Assembly (NCBI GenBank): GCA_030765065.1
Contig: CM060990.1
Span: forward strand, 4,582,001-4,646,000
DNA length: 64,000 nucleotides
Source of the DNA: Deroplatys truncata
Lineage: Eukaryota > Arthropoda > Insecta > Mantodea > Mantidae
Direction: 5' to 3'
Positions 20,966 to 32,420 of the stretch are shown piece after piece. Under the pieces are notes generated by a model. That model was not told the origin of the DNA. It did not search any database and saw only the letters and a program-made list of their open reading frames with translations. Within the stretch, counting starts at the first letter, position 1. Each line of letters opens with the position of its first letter. A program made the position numbers and the translations under genes.

Positions 20966-21690
20966 AGGTTAAACAATCACAGGATTGGATAGACAATGAG
21001 AAGTTAAGGTAGGGATAGGTTAGGGCGTTCGGTGTGGGTTTAGTTTAGAATACTTCTATATAACTTCACTGTAAATCAATATGTAGTTTGTTCCGCTCCG
21101 TCTGGCACACCAGCTGTTTAACATGCAACAAGTTTCTAAGATTTAGATAAACGTATACATAAGTGGTGTAATGTTGGATGAGAAATTTTTATAATCTAAT
21201 TAATCTCTATATTACCGTGAATACCTGTGACGCTACCTGAATTACCTGTTAAAATGACTTAAATACCCTACATTCTACCCCAATCATATGAAAATTACAT
21301 TAAATAGCTCTGGTACGAATCGTTGCTCTGAATTACCCTGACACTTGTGATACTAACCGGTTTACTCTACATACATGCGATGCAATCCGAAATACTCTTT
21401 ATACCGTATCAATGAAAATACACGCTGCGGGGTACTTTGATCGACGACCAGCGTCCAACCCTTTAGAGTCACGATTCCGGGACGTTAGCAGTATAAATCC
21501 TTGATTTTTTCAATAACGTTAGATGACGTTATGCGTGGACGAACATTACCTGATTGATTGACACAGATATTTTCGAACTTTAGCGCCGGGGGTCTTCGCC
21601 CTTAGTGTCGATAAAATACCTCCAAAACGTGTCAAAACATTTCTAAACCTTAATTAGCGGTGTCTTTGTGGCCTAAACCTCTTTCTCCTT
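20966..21690. other. Arm segment without genes (right arm)
   Basis: Inverse of 8,470-9,175. Nothing else is recognised. Confidence 0.6.
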
Positions 21691-22870
21691 TAATTCTATC
21701 TATCCTAGCATCACTCCATGTTCCCCATATCTCTTCCGTATAAAGCGTATCTCCCTCCTTCAGTATCTGTCCAGAGTAGCATCTCTCCTTGATTTCCTAC
21801 CTCACCTGTATAAACCCACATTCCCCTTATTCAGCATCTGTCTAGCCTAGCTCTCTACCCATTTCCCATGTATTCCGCTTATAAACGCATACTGTACACC
21901 TCAACCTCTTTTTAGACTAGCACCTTTCCTCGTATTCCGCCACCTCTCTCATATAAAGCACATTACTCCTCCTTCAGCCCTTGCTCTACCACGGATTCCT
22001 CTCCGTTTTTCATATCTTCCCAACATAAACGAATACCGTACTCCTCGACCTCTCTCTAACCTACTACCTCTCCTCGTATTCCCTGCGTCTATCATATAAA
22101 GGGAATTCCCGCTCTTTCAGCACCTCCTCTACCTAGGATCTTACCTCGTTTTTCCTATCTCTCCGATATAAACGCATTTTTCTCCTTGAAGGCTCTCTCA
22201 ACCTAGCATCTACCCCAGGTTTCCTCGTCTCTTCATACTCTACTCCACTATTCAAACTCTTCTAGCGTAATACCGCTCCTCGGTTTGCTAGCCCTCCCAT
22301 ATAGTGGCCATATTCTACCCTTCGAGCCTTGTATAGTCTAGCACCTCTCCTCGTATTCCCTATCTCTCCCCTGTAAACCTATATTGCCCCTCCTTCAGCA
22401 TCTGTCTATCATACCATCTGTCCGCGTTTAGCTATCTTTCTCATAAAAGTCGTACTCCACATTTCAAACTCAGTCTAGCATAGCACTTCTCGTATTCCCT
22501 AACTCTCTCATATAAGGCGCATTCTCCTGCTTCAGCCGCTGTTTAGCCTAGCAAAGGTCCTCGTATTCCCTATCTCTCTCATATAAACGCATACTCTATC
22601 ATTCAAACCCTCCTAGCCTAATACCTCTCCTCGGTTTTTTATGTCTCCCATATAAAGTCATACTCTACCCTTCAGGTCCTGTCTAGTAAAGCCTCTTTCC
22701 TCGTATTCCCTATCTCACTCGTATAAAGCAAAATCCTCTCTTTCAGCATCTGTCTAGTCTAGCATCAGCCCTGGTATTCATATCTTCCCCATATAAACTC
22801 AAGTTCCTCCTTAAAGGATCTCGTTTTCCCTAACTTTTCAGATATAAACGCAAAAGTGGCCCAGCTGTCT
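21691..22870. repeat. 70-bp minisatellite (right arm)
   Basis: Inverse of 7,290-8,470. Units show CATATAAA plus a CTAGCCTAGCACCTCTCCTCG-like block. The units differ more between arms than the inner arm sequence does. Confidence 0.85.
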
Positions 22871-22885
22871 CTATAATATGCTACT

Positions 22886-22891
22886 GTTGTA
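22886..22891 (+). repeat. Target site duplication GTTGTA, right
   Basis: Exact match to 7,257-7,262, directly after the terminal GCTACT. Confidence 0.8.
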
Positions 22892-23085
22892 GTTTTATAA
22901 ATTAATAACGACAGTAAAAATAATTATGTATTAACTCACCTTGTTAGCGAAAGGCAGTTTGTGCAGATCAGTCGGAATGTGTGTTTAAGTGCAACCTATA
23001 CGCACCTTATATATCAATGGATCACCTTGTGTATTGTAACATCGTCCTAGATCACGTTGCGCGTCTATTTTTAACCGCGTTTACT

Positions 23086-23096
23086 TGTTATATAAA
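23086..23096 (+). promoter_or_regulatory. TATA box of polymerase gene, copy A1
   Basis: TTATATAAAG precedes a TCAGTAAC initiator-like site by about 35 bases. A2 has TATATAAGG at 27,369-27,377 in the same place relative to its polymerase start. Confidence 0.5.
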
Positions 23097-23165
23097 GGGA
23101 GGAAATTATCCTAGCGTTCATCAGTAACTCAGCTACTGTGAAACAGACACCTACTGCTTTAGAAG

Positions 23166-23259
23166 TGTAAGTAACAGAAGTTATCACATAATACGCTTTA
23201 GAAATGTAACTAACATGTTTTGTTAGGTTCTTACGCTTATTCTTCTGATCTGTTTTAGC
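23166..23259 (+). other. Probable 5' intron of polymerase gene (copy A1)
   Basis: GTGTAAGTAA donor at about 23,166 and a pyrimidine-rich CTGATCTGTTTTAG acceptor one base before ATG 23,260. A2 keeps the GTAAGTAAC donor (27,440) and the pyrimidine tract. Confidence 0.4.
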
Positions 23260-24169
23260 ATGGAAAGTATTATCGTCGTAAATGAGATGCGTAGAGAGTA
23301 TAAAAGGTATAGCGCACACGGGAGGCATTACGATATTCAGATTAATCCTGCTCCCGAAAATGAAAATCCTATCCATTACTTTAGGAATTGCATGTAAACT
23401 ATGATAAACATTGTTTTTAGTGAAGTGAGACCACATTATATGGTAGGTTTGTTGATAAGCAGCTCTCTAAATTTACATAATAAACCAATAGGACTGAGTT
23501 TTCACAGAAGAGATCAGATATCGTTGGATATATTAATGGCTGTGATAGAAAGCGTATGCCAATCTAACGCTAATTTGCATCCTACAGATACCTTATCCGT
23601 AAAAGTAGATCATGTTTAAATGTCTTTAGGACATGACGGAATCAGGACAAATTGTAGATATTTATCTACACTGTCGCACATAAAAAAGGTCTGTCGTTAG
23701 AATTAAAAGTAAAAAAATGCTTAGTTCACGCTCTACTGGTAGCTATTGCGCATTTAGGTACAGATCCCAATTATGTAAGTTATGGAAAAGGTCACAAAAT
23801 TCATTCCAAGTTTATTGAGGTTCTTCAGTCCGCAAATGTTGATCTAACTGATGGAGGTGGAATTACAGAGTTGCAAAAATATCTGGACTATCTTTCTGAA
23901 TACAAAATTGTAGTTTATGAAGATTTGCATTGCGAAAGTATAGTATATGATGGCAACACAAATTCCCAAAGATGTTTGAATATCCTGTATGATGCAAAGG
24001 AAAAACATTATAATGTGATTGTAAATCTCACGGGTGCATGTCTAAAGAATATGTATGCGAAGAATGTAATAACGGAATGAGTTACGATGGAGCAAAGACG
24101 CATAAATGCAACTATCGATGCTCCGGATGTTACTCAGTTCCGTCTTGCGTTTTTGATGCCGGTTATATA
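23260..24169 (+). pseudogene. Polinton A polymerase, N-terminal fragment (copy A1)
   Basis: The first roughly 300 codons of the lineage A polymerase, homologous to 27,528-28,440 in A2. ATG 23,260 opens MESIIVVNEMRREY, compare MENINVLNEIRRQY in A2. A stop near 23,395, another at 23,617 and frameshifts near 23,640 and 23,870 break it. The block 23,871-24,078 holds VYEDLHCESIVYDG and HYNVIVNLTG, which precede the zinc-binding region in the family. The gene stops at 24,169, where a lineage B terminus (AGTACCATATTATAG) begins. No exonuclease or polymerase domain remains. Confidence 0.7.
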
Positions 24170-24336
24170 AGTACCATATTATAGAGAGAGCGAGGCCACT
24201 TTTGCATTTATATGGGAAAGGATAGGGAAAACGAGGGTAAATGCGACGGTTGAAGGAGGAAAATGCGTTTATACGGGGAAGATAGGGACTACGAGGGTCG
24301 ATCCTAGGCTAGACAAATTGTGAAGGATGGAGGGAT
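24170..24336 (+). mobile_element. Lineage B terminal fragment
   Basis: AGTACCATATTATAGAGAG and a few 70-bp-type units (TTTATATGGGAAAGG with GATAGGGAAAACG) match the start of the elements at 7,263 and 58,601. It interrupts the A1 polymerase. The six bases before it are TATATA; no opposite end is visible. Confidence 0.65.
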
Positions 24337-24399
24337 ATGCTGATAAACACTCGCTTGAGATCATTACCCCCTCCAACCTGACAATGCCTAGTGCTTACC

Positions 24400-24643
24400 T
24401 ATTGGACTGGAAGTAATACTTGTATGAGGATTTTTAAAATGACTACTATTATTATTGTTATTATCGTAATCATCATCATTTTCAGTATTATTATTCATTC
24501 TTCTTTCTAAATTTTGCTTTAATTTTATCTATGGTTGTGTTTTTTTCGAGTGTTTTAGTAATTGTATTATTATCCTCCCCTTAAATTATGTTTCATTATT
24601 GTGTGTATGCATATATGAATGTACGTATATATGAATGTATGTA
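24400..24643 (+). repeat. Left piece of lineage C minisatellite
   Basis: AT-rich repeat with TTTAGTAATTGTATTATTAT and CCTTAAATTATG blocks, matching the array that resumes at 39,240. It is split by the insertion of Polinton A2. Confidence 0.65.
24638..24643 (+). repeat. Target site duplication TATGTA, left
   Basis: Matches TATGTT at 39,240-39,245 in five of six positions, directly outside the two element ends. Confidence 0.6.
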
Positions 24644-24800
24644 AGTAGTATAAGTAGAACTTTAGGCCGTTCATTGACCCCTGATGAAGTCATCACCCCA
24701 GGATATGTAACACAAACAACACCATTGAAGAACGCAAACAAGACCATGAGAAGGCCGCTGCCGCGACTGCGCCTAAACCGGTGTTTTTAAAAAGCGCTGC
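24644..24800 (+). repeat. Left terminal inverted repeat of Polinton A2
   Basis: Inverse of 39,085-39,239, sharing for example ACTTTAGGCCGTTC and a long GTAACACAAACAACACAATT-like block, with scattered mismatches. Confidence 0.8.
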
Positions 24801-25429
24801 GCAGTCCTTGGTCACCACAACATTTTCCTACACAATATAAATTTATCTGTCATAAGGTACTGATAAAAAAGGATATGAAACGGATGAATAAGAAAGTAGC
24901 ATTTATTGGATATTAGTAACTTTCCCTAAGTTATGCTATTGTTTATTTGATACCATTGCAATGGCAATATTAATTTTTTGCTAACAAAACGTTGCATTAC
25001 TCTGGAAAGGGTCTCCATATCGTTTTGATGTGAAGTAGGCTCACAAGAATAAAGCAAGTGTAGGTCAATCGGTGTTTTCCTTCCTTGATGCAGCTGCGAC
25101 AATGTATATTCGGGTTATGACTTTCACTACGCATAAGCGGTAATAAATGAACCAGATGCAGTTCCTAATTGCAACTCCTCGGTATTGTATAAAAAGGTTG
25201 CTTGTTGTGCGAGATACATTGACTTTGATTGCAAGGATAGGAAAGGAATAAATAAAAAAGGTAACCTATGAGTCTAACTTATATATAATATTGTAAATCT
25301 ATAGATTTACAGTATTTTTAAGGCAAGAGATTTATACATATTTTTTGGATAAACAAATATTTATAGTTTCCTTACATATTAATAAAAACAAATAGTGGTT
25401 TTGAGCTTATACACCACGAATTGTATTTT
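24801..25429. other. No gene recognised
   Basis: AT-rich sequence between the left terminal repeat and the first minus-strand gene of A2. Nothing is identified. Confidence 0.5.
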
Positions 25430-26420
25430 GAGTGGAACATTTCATCAATAAATGTATCTTCAGATTTTAATGCTTTTCTATGTTTAAAAGGGCTATAGTG
25501 TTTTTCTTTAACACATAAAGTGACATCGTTTGCTATTACCTATAGGATAGTAATAGGACACAATTTTTGATGGAAATTCGATAGGAACTATTTCTTCAAT
25601 CGATAAATAAAATTCATGTGCATTGGTAAGCACATACATAAAATTGTCATCATTTATATCTGCATGTAGAAAACTTAATCTTGTGTTTTCAAGTAAAATG
25701 CTCGTTGACAAACCTTTTAATGATGGAGGTTTTTCACTACAGTTTTTGCAATTGCAAGTACCTGTTATACTGCAGTTTGCATATTTTGTAAGGCGGTGTT
25801 GGAACCAAAGCCATTTAACTTTGCTTTAGGATCACAAAGATACTGCATAGTAAACAGATTGCAGTGAAATGACCCAAACATCACATGTTTTTGAAGGTCA
25901 TAATTAAAATTCTTGAAAAGAAAGTACATAAAGTCAACCCAATTTTCTTTTAAGGTTACCGAAATTCTAAAATTAATGTAGGTCACCTTAATTACAAACT
26001 CATGTGTTTCACATTCCACTTTCCAAATTAGCGCTTTTGTTGGTAATCGTTTACACGATTGTGAATGGCTGCATATCAAAATAACATTATTTGTAATGTA
26101 GTTAGGATGTAAACGTTAGCACTTTTCTTCCTCTATTTACAGCAACAAAAAAAACATAATTAGGTTCCATATCAATAATGCCTCCCACAAGGAAGGCAAA
26201 TACGCCGCCAATGCCGCAGCATATATTTTCACTTGCTAGCCAAGGCAAAATCCAAAAGCAGTAGACGAGTATTCGGGAAAACGCATTGGTATAAGCTCCT
26301 CAAAAATGTATTTAATCCAGTCTCTTGTATAAAATTATATCGCGCGCTTAATTTCGTTGTAGCCGTATAAATGAAATTATCCATCTGTGCAAAACAAGGA
26401 AAAAATTATAATTATTAAAA
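25430..26420 (-). pseudogene. Large unknown Polinton A protein (copy A2)
   Basis: Collinear with 5,354-6,450. The middle part (26,079-25,765) reads FMYFLFKNFNYDLQKHVMFG, compare MYFLFRPFRFYFQKLAIFG in A1. The C-terminal part (25,711-25,508) has LLENTRLSFLHADINDDNFM and NAHEFYLSIEEIVPIEFP. The cysteine pair and PSLKGL block lie at about 25,715-25,765. The N-terminal core is badly decayed (about 26,350-26,180). Frameshifts occur near 26,080, 25,770 and 25,500. The function is unknown, but conservation between two element copies shows it is a regular Polinton A gene. Confidence 0.5.
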
Positions 26421-26439
26421 ATTTTCCGTCCTGCCAAAA

Positions 26440-26850
26440 CCATTGTTTCCCCTATAGGTAGTTTTTAATTTTTAACGTGCTTTATTTTTGTTATACATAT
26501 ATTTTAACATATCAATTGAGCAATTTTTTGATTTTTAAGAATAAGTTGCTTTTTATCTGAGTTTTTTAACATTAATACACCCCTTTACTCCGTAAAATCT
26601 CTATCTATACACCCTCCTCTTATCTATAAACATAAAAGAGCTAAGTTAGGCTTTTTGGCAATGCAAAGATAAGTGTATTTTTGGGGCGTTGCCGAAATTC
26701 CTGTTCGGATCATTACGGTTTGCTGAGGTATTTCGTGTGCTTTAGGTGAAAGAATGTCTAAACTAACGGATTATTCACTGCATCTTACGGATCTCTTAAT
26801 ATTGGATCTAAGTAACTTGATCTGTATAGTCAACTGAAAATGATAGAGAA
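26440..26850 (-). pseudogene. Polinton dUTPase (copy A2)
   Basis: Homologous to 6,456-6,895. The block QTVMIRTGISAT is intact near 26,720. The substrate-binding segment that reads IAEKSSL in A1 is IAKKPNL here, and the motif 5 region is degraded. At least three stops or shifts are seen. Its position between the OB-like and unknown genes is the same as in A1. Confidence 0.55.
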
Positions 26851-26869
26851 ACTCTTAGTTCCTCTGAAA

Positions 26870-27162
26870 TAAAATATCATAACCGTTATTACAAGAAATC
26901 CTTAAAATAAAAACGTTAACGAAGGTTTTTCAATATTAATGTCATCAAGGTCCGTTTCCTTAAAAACGGTGAAGTATTTTCTTGGAATGAATACTTCAAC
27001 GGGATATTCAGTGCTTTTTTGAAATTTAATAGATGTTGAGGGTCCATATTTGGTGGTTAATTTTGTAGCTCCGATCAATTTATATGGAATATTCTTTAAT
27101 GGATCTCCAATTTGCATGAATTTAATATTCTTTTCTTGAATAAATCTTGTAAGGAAACCCAT
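26870..27162 (-). pseudogene. OB-fold-like small protein (copy A2)
   Basis: Starts at ATG 27,162 (MGFLTRFIQEKN), reads through to a stop at about 26,902, and continues in homology to about 26,870. The core is TKYGPSTSIKF, then EVFIPRKYF, then LDDINIEKPSLTFLF. Better preserved than A1. Divergent from the polymerase, with about 365 bp between the two starts containing TATA-like sites. A possible ssDNA-binding role is inferred from fold pattern and neighbours only. Confidence 0.55.
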
Positions 27163-27368
27163 TGTGTAAATAAGATAAATATCCACCGATAACGTGTTGT
27201 AGTTTTCCTTTAAAACAATAAATAGAGTAAAATAATTTACCTTGTTGATAATTGCTGCAGTGTCCAGTGGAAGTGTGCTGTTTCAGTGCATCGTATGGCC
27301 TCCAGATACACGTTGCATCAGCATCAAGGACAAGTGAAAGTTTCATTTTTTAACTGCATCTATTAGGT

Positions 27369-27377
27369 ATATAAGGC
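27369..27377 (+). promoter_or_regulatory. TATA box of polymerase gene, copy A2
   Basis: TATATAAGG about 160 bases upstream of ATG 27,528 and about 70 bases before a GTAAGTAAC donor-like site, as in copy A1. Confidence 0.5.
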
Positions 27378-27527
27378 GGGAGAGACAATCTCGGCCACCG
27401 AGTATTACTTCCACGCTGTTACTCTGCTACTTTAGAAAATGTAAGTAACAAACAGTTAACGCATAATACGTTTTGGAAATGCAATTAGCTTTTACGCATC
27501 CTTATATTATCTTGGCCTGTTTTTTTC

Positions 27528-30500
27528 ATGGAAAATATTAACGTCCTAAATGAAATACGCCGACAGTACAAAAGTTTTAGCGCACACGTGAGGCATTACG
27601 ATATTCAGATTAATCCTGCTTCCAAAAATGAAAATCCAATCCTTTACTTTAGAAATAGCATGCAAGCTGTGTTAAATTTTATTTTAAGTGGTGTGGAACC
27701 CAGTTATTTGGGTCTGTCTATAAGCAACTCTGTGAATTTACAAGATAAACCGATAGGACTAAGTTTCCGCAGAAGCGATCACGTATCTTTGGATGTATTA
27801 TTGTCTGTTATAGAGAAAATATGGCAATCTAACGCTAATTTTTATGCCACAGACACCTTATCCGTAAACGTAGATCACGTTGAAATGCTATTAGGACATG
27901 GTAGAATCAAAACAAAAGATAGCCATTTATCCACATTGGCACACGTAATAGTCCATCGTTAGAAATAAAAGCAAAACAAAATGCTTAGCCTATGCTCTAA
28001 AGGTAGATATAGCACATTTCAATTGAGAGCCAAATTACTTAAGTTATAGAAAAGGTCGAAAAAAAATTTCCAAGGTCGACGAGCTTCTAAAGGCCACAAT
28101 AGTTGATCTAAGCAGTGGTGGAGGACTAGCAGAATTGCAAAAATTTCAGGACCATCTTTACGAAAACAGAATTATAGTTTATGAAGGGTTGCAGTGCGAA
28201 AACATAATATATGATGGGAAAATAAATTCCCAAATACGTTCAATCTCCTGTATGATTCATAGGAAAAACTTTATAATGTGATTGTAAATCTCACAGGTGC
28301 CATTCTAAAGTATATGTTTGCGAAGGATGCAATAAGGCAATGAGTTATGAGGGAGCGAAGACTTATAAATGCCAGTATAGATGCTCTGGATGTAATTCAG
28401 TTCCGCCCCGCATCTTTGAAGGAAACTATATATATTGTAATACATGCAATAGGTACTTCAGGAGTCAAAGCTGCTTGAATAATCATGTCCAGAATAAAAT
28501 TAGCACTCAAATAATTTCCGAATGGAAGTGACATTGTTTAATTTGTAGTCAACAGTTAAAACCAAACCATCAGTGCTATATGTCATACTGTAGAAGCTGT
28601 AAAAGTAACGAGATGCCGGGCCAATTTTGCTAAATGGCAACGATTAGCGCAAAAATACCATCATCGGATAAGGTCTTATTCGTGTTTTACTACATGGAAT
28701 GTACTCAAAGCACGTAAATAGTAAATAATACATATCTTTATCTTACCAATTTACTCTGCTTAGGACACTATTGTTTTCTTTGTGAGAAAAAAAGGATATG
28801 AGCGAACGGGGCAGCCAGTGTGGAAAACGTAGGCTTTCATTTTGGGGTAATGGTTGCATCAAACAACTAATGGGATATCTGCGCCAAAATAGACATTTTT
28901 TGAAAGGATAATTGCAACTGCACATAATAACAGAGTATATGATCTCATGTTCATCTTAGATTATGCAATAAAACAGGGATGGGTACCGGTTTTAGTAATG
29001 AATGCTGCTAAAATTTTATCCATGGAAATGGAACATATAAGCTTTCTGGATAGTTTGAACACTTTACCCATGAAATTGAGAAGCTTGCCGGAAGGTTTTA
29101 GAATAGACTGTGTGACAAAAGGTCACTTTCGGCATTATTTCAATACTCCCGAAAACATGAACTATGTAGGTTGTTATCCCGATTCTGTCCATTGCGGTGT
29201 TGATCACATGATGCAAGACGAACGCAGAGAATTTTTACAATGGCACGAGAAGGAAAAAGATGACGTTTTCGATTTTAGAAAAGAACTTGAAGCCTACTGT
29301 ATGGCACACGTTGAAGTGCTTAGAGAAGCGTGTTCTATATATAGAAATGCTTTCATAGACATCGGAAGTATTTATGTATTTCAAGAATCTATTACGATAG
29401 CTTCGGCATTCAACAAAGTATTTAGAAACGTTATTTGAAATCGAAGACTATAAGACTAATTCCTTTTGGAGATTATAGGGAAGCCATTAAACAATCTATA
29501 AAGGCTCTCAAGTGGCTTAGTTATGAAGAAATTAAAAGGGGAATTTGCACTAAATATTCAGGTAATGATAGAGAGGTGCGAATACCCGAATTATCTTACC
29601 TCAAATTACATGATTTTTGTGAGGAGACGAGAGAGGTATTTAAATTCTTGGGGTATTACCACCACAACCATGTCTTACTAATAGAGATGTGCTGGTCCTA
29701 GACACGCAAACAGAGACGCTTGCAGATAGATACGAGCCGAAAAAATAAACTTGTATTACGTCTGTATTTGGGAGCGTGAAGTTTTGGACGTTTTAAAACA
29801 ACATCCAGCTCTATACAACCATTCCGTTGTGATTAAATGTTCCTCTCATTCTTAGAGATTCCCTCAATGGAGATAGAACGGAAGCACTGAAAACTTATTG
29901 CAATACCAATAAATAAAGTCTCATTAAGTATTACCTCGTGATGTCGCTGTATCCTTATATATGTAAATGTTTTAAGTTTCCCGTAGATCACCCCATAATT
30001 TACATTGGAAAGAATGTACCAACATTTTGGAAATGCTTCAAAAAGAGGGGGTTATAAAATGTAGAGTTTTGGCAAAAAATAGAAGTCTTTATCATACTGT
30101 CTTGCCCTTTAGATGTCACCTAAAGTTAATATTTGGTCTTTGTTACATCCGCGCGAAAAATTAAAATGACGGTGAATGTAGCCATGATAGGGAGCTAATC
30201 GGTACTTGGATCGTAGACGAGGTACGAAAAGCCGTTAAGATGGGTTACGAAGTGAGAGAAAGTTTTGAATTTTACGAATACGCAATGGAACAATATGATA
30301 AAGATGAAAATAATAGAGGGATCTTTGTAGATTACATTAATAGTTTTTTAAAATAAAAAGCAGAGGCCAGCGGGTATCTCTTTTGGGTTAAGAGCGAAGA
30401 GGATAAGAAGATATACATTCCAAGTATTTTCAGAGCGATGGAATTCTTTTGGATAAGTCGACAATTATAAAACATCCAGGTTGAAGGGCTATAGTAAAAT

Positions 30501-31225
30501 TGTACCAGAATAGCTTTTTTGGGAGAGCTCACCGAAAAAAACAAACGATCGTGCACGAGAGTGATTAGGGAGCCCAGGGAATTGTTTACGCTCCTGACCA
30601 CACCCGGCATAGAGGTTCAGAATCCAATGTTTGCGAGAGACGAGATCGTCTGGCTGTCGTGGAAATATGCGAAAGAATTCGAGTGCCATCCACTGGCGCA
30701 TAGTGTTAGGAACCTACGTTACTTCAGGTGTAAGGCTTAAGTTAAACACCTATCTAGAGACACTGAATAGAGACGTATTATACACAGATACGGATTCGGT
30801 ACTGTTTATGGTTAGGGAAGGCGAGAAGTGTCCCGTCGAATGTAGCGATAACCTGGGTGACATGACAGATGAGCTTGCGAACTATGAAACGGATTCCTAA
30901 ATTTCAGAATTCGTATCCTAAGGCCCAAAAATTACGCGTACAAACAACGTTTATCAAATGGTGAGTTCTAAGCTGTTTGTAAAGTGAGGGGAATAACATT
31001 GAATTACGCCTCTTTGCAGTTAGTTAATCTTAATGAAATAAAAATTTAATTTCTGAAGAAAACGCGGATCGAAATATTGTAGTTAGAACGGAAAAGAAAA
31101 GAAGCGCAAAAGATCGCATGGCGTGTTTATCGTCTCCAAAGAGGTAGAGAAAATCTATAGAATTTGTTTTCACAACAGAAGAAGAATTTCTAACGATTCC
31201 GTCCCTTTCGGATATATAAAGCCTC
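27528..31225 (+). pseudogene. Polinton type B DNA polymerase (lineage A, copy A2)
   Basis: Protein-primed family B polymerase with exonuclease, expected to replicate the linear element. ATG 27,528. Order: N-terminal domain (to about 28,280); a Cys-rich zinc-binding region (28,340-28,530); exo I region reading FYYMECTQ (about 28,685), where a family Asp is Tyr; an exo II-like block with RVYDLMFILDY (about 28,930); ISFLDSLN (about 29,037); a block with ESITIASAFN (about 29,385); palm motif A as MSLYPYIC (29,941) with its Asp lost; a linker with EASGYLFW (about 30,370); motif C YTDTDS intact (30,781-30,798); thumb; end at about 31,225. More than ten frameshifts or stops. SLYP-type motif A separates it from the NNLYG and NNQYG polymerases elsewhere in the window. 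Confidence 0.85.
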
Positions 31226-31250
31226 ACTGAACGAGCCACCTCCTCTCATT

Positions 31251-31403
31251 ATGGATTATGAGGTGAAACGAGCAGTATTCAAGTACGTGGAAAACCGAAG
31301 AAGGCAGAGAGGCTCAAAGTATTGTACGGACAAAGAGATAGCACTCATTCCCTTAGAGGTGTTTGATCAATATCCTGCCTTCGATGTAGATTATCTGATG
31401 TAG
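31251..31403 (+). CDS. Small ORF between polymerase and ATPase
   Basis: ATG 31,251 opens about 50 codons (MDYEVKRAVFKYVENRRR...), charged, ending at a TAG. It may be a short gene or the start of a longer one now cut by the stop. Not recognised. Confidence 0.3.
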   Translation: MDYEVKRAVFKYVENRRRQRGSKYCTDKEIALIPLEVFDQYPAFDVDYLM

Positions 31404-31452
31404 AGGTTAGCGGACGAATTGAGGGGAAAATTAAAGATGTTTCGACGATGTA

Positions 31453-32040
31453 ATGTTTCCCGTAGTTAAATTTCAGCAACGGTTCACGCTGATCGTTAGT
31501 GGCAGTTGGGGCTCTGGTAAGACCGTAATAGCATAAATTTAGTAACAAATTCGAAGTATTTGTGCACAGTTCGCATATTTAAAGAAATATTGAGGTGTAA
31601 TAACGAAAAATTATCCGTGACGAAGTAAAAAATTGCAAAATTTCACGTTGGTGTGCCGGAGTTTTAGAACCAGAAAGGAGAGCCAAAACCAGTAATACTA
31701 GACAATCTTTTAAACTCTGCATATTCCAGAGGGGTGTACGACTTGTTCACGAAGGAAAGTCATCATAGACACATAAACGTAATTTTAATCACTCAAATTT
31801 TGTTTCATCAAGGTAGGTATTGCAGAGATGTCTTTTTAAATGCTAATTACATTGTGGTTTTTAAAAACGTTAGCGATAAGTTTCAATTGGGGCATCGATC
31901 CAGACAAATATACCCCGAAAATTGGAAATCGCTTTTCGAGGCGTATCTGGATGCTACCTAAAAGCCTCACGGCTATACGCTATTCGATATGTGCCAGGAG
32001 ACCGATAACAGATTACGATTAGAACCGATATGTTTCCATC
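31453..32040 (+). pseudogene. Polinton packaging ATPase (FtsK/HerA type, copy A2)
   Basis: DNA-packaging ATPase of the FtsK-HerA group found in Polintons. ATG 31,453, then LIVSGSWGSGKTV gives a clean Walker A (about 31,490-31,525). A stop follows at about 31,535 and the frame changes. The Walker B-like VILDNLL lies at about 31,700, with Asn in the second acidic place. The longest open piece (31,734-31,961) carries HRHINVILITQILFHQG, the sensor-like region, and VVFKNVSDKF. A last block, KPHGYTLFDMC, is cut off by a stop at 31,959. Placed after the polymerase and before the pX-like gene. Dead by frame. Confidence 0.75.
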
Positions 32041-32065
32041 GCAGCTCCCTATAGTGGTATATCAA

Positions 32066-32420
32066 TGTGAGTAAGCGGATAAGATCCAAATATTACATGC
32101 TGCACGTGCTTAAAAGCGCCAAGCCTAAGCTTAGGAAAGCCATTTTGGAGAAGTCCGACAAAGAGTTAGCGTTGGCTATTGCAGAATGCGCTCTAAATGT
32201 TCAAAACGGCAACCCAATCTGAGCAAATGCACCATTCGCAATCTAGCAAGATATAAATACCCTCTGAGGCAAGGGGTGGATAAATCTCTAAAGGTTAACA
32301 ATAATAGAAAAATTTTAATTCAAAAGAGAGCACTTTTATTCCTCTGGCGTCTGCCGTACTGACTGGAGTCAGCGTCTCTAATACAGCACTAGATGCTGCA
32401 AAAATTAGTTTTAGTTTCTC
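32066..32420 (+). pseudogene. pX-like small Polinton protein (copy A2)
   Basis: Small protein whose first part (MLHVLKSAKPKLRKAILEKS, then AIAECALNVQNGN, to about 32,222) matches a recurrent Polinton ORF. After a stop and frame change it continues with a basic segment and a hydrophobic tail (PLASAVLTGVSVS, about 32,340-32,375). A small basic protein with a hydrophobic tail fits a capsid-associated role, but that is inference. A lineage C relative is at 44,840-45,163. Confidence 0.5.

Larger units (their letters stand above)
7263..22885. mobile_element. Palindromic Polinton-like element (lineage B), 15.6 kb
   Basis: Termini are 5'-AGTAGCATATTATAGAG and its inverse at the right end, flanked by the perfect 6-bp duplication GTTGTA. 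The left arm (7,263-12,882) and right arm (17,321-22,885) are inverted copies in the same order: 70-bp minisatellite, a shared stretch, ACGTAAC array, spacer, second ACGTAAC array, spacer, truncated polymerase N terminus, promoter. No integrase, ATPase or capsid gene lies inside, so it could move only with proteins supplied by another element. The middle (12,883-17,050) is filled by a non-LTR retrotransposon and SINE-like repeats. It sits between the OB-like gene and the polymerase of Polinton A1. Boundaries are well supported; the Polinton affiliation rests on termini, duplication length and polymerase sequence. Confidence 0.85.
4793..24169. mobile_element. Polinton A1 (lineage A), broken and interrupted
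   Basis: The left terminus is placed at AGTAGTATA (4,793), matching the first nine bases of Polinton A2 at 24,644. The minus-strand genes at 5,354-7,212 and the start of the plus-strand polymerase at 23,260-24,169 are collinear with A2 (25,430-28,440). The palindromic lineage B element (7,263-22,885) sits between them and is flanked by a 6-bp duplication. The rest of A1 after 24,169 is missing from the window. The left end is inferred from a short match only. Confidence 0.5.
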
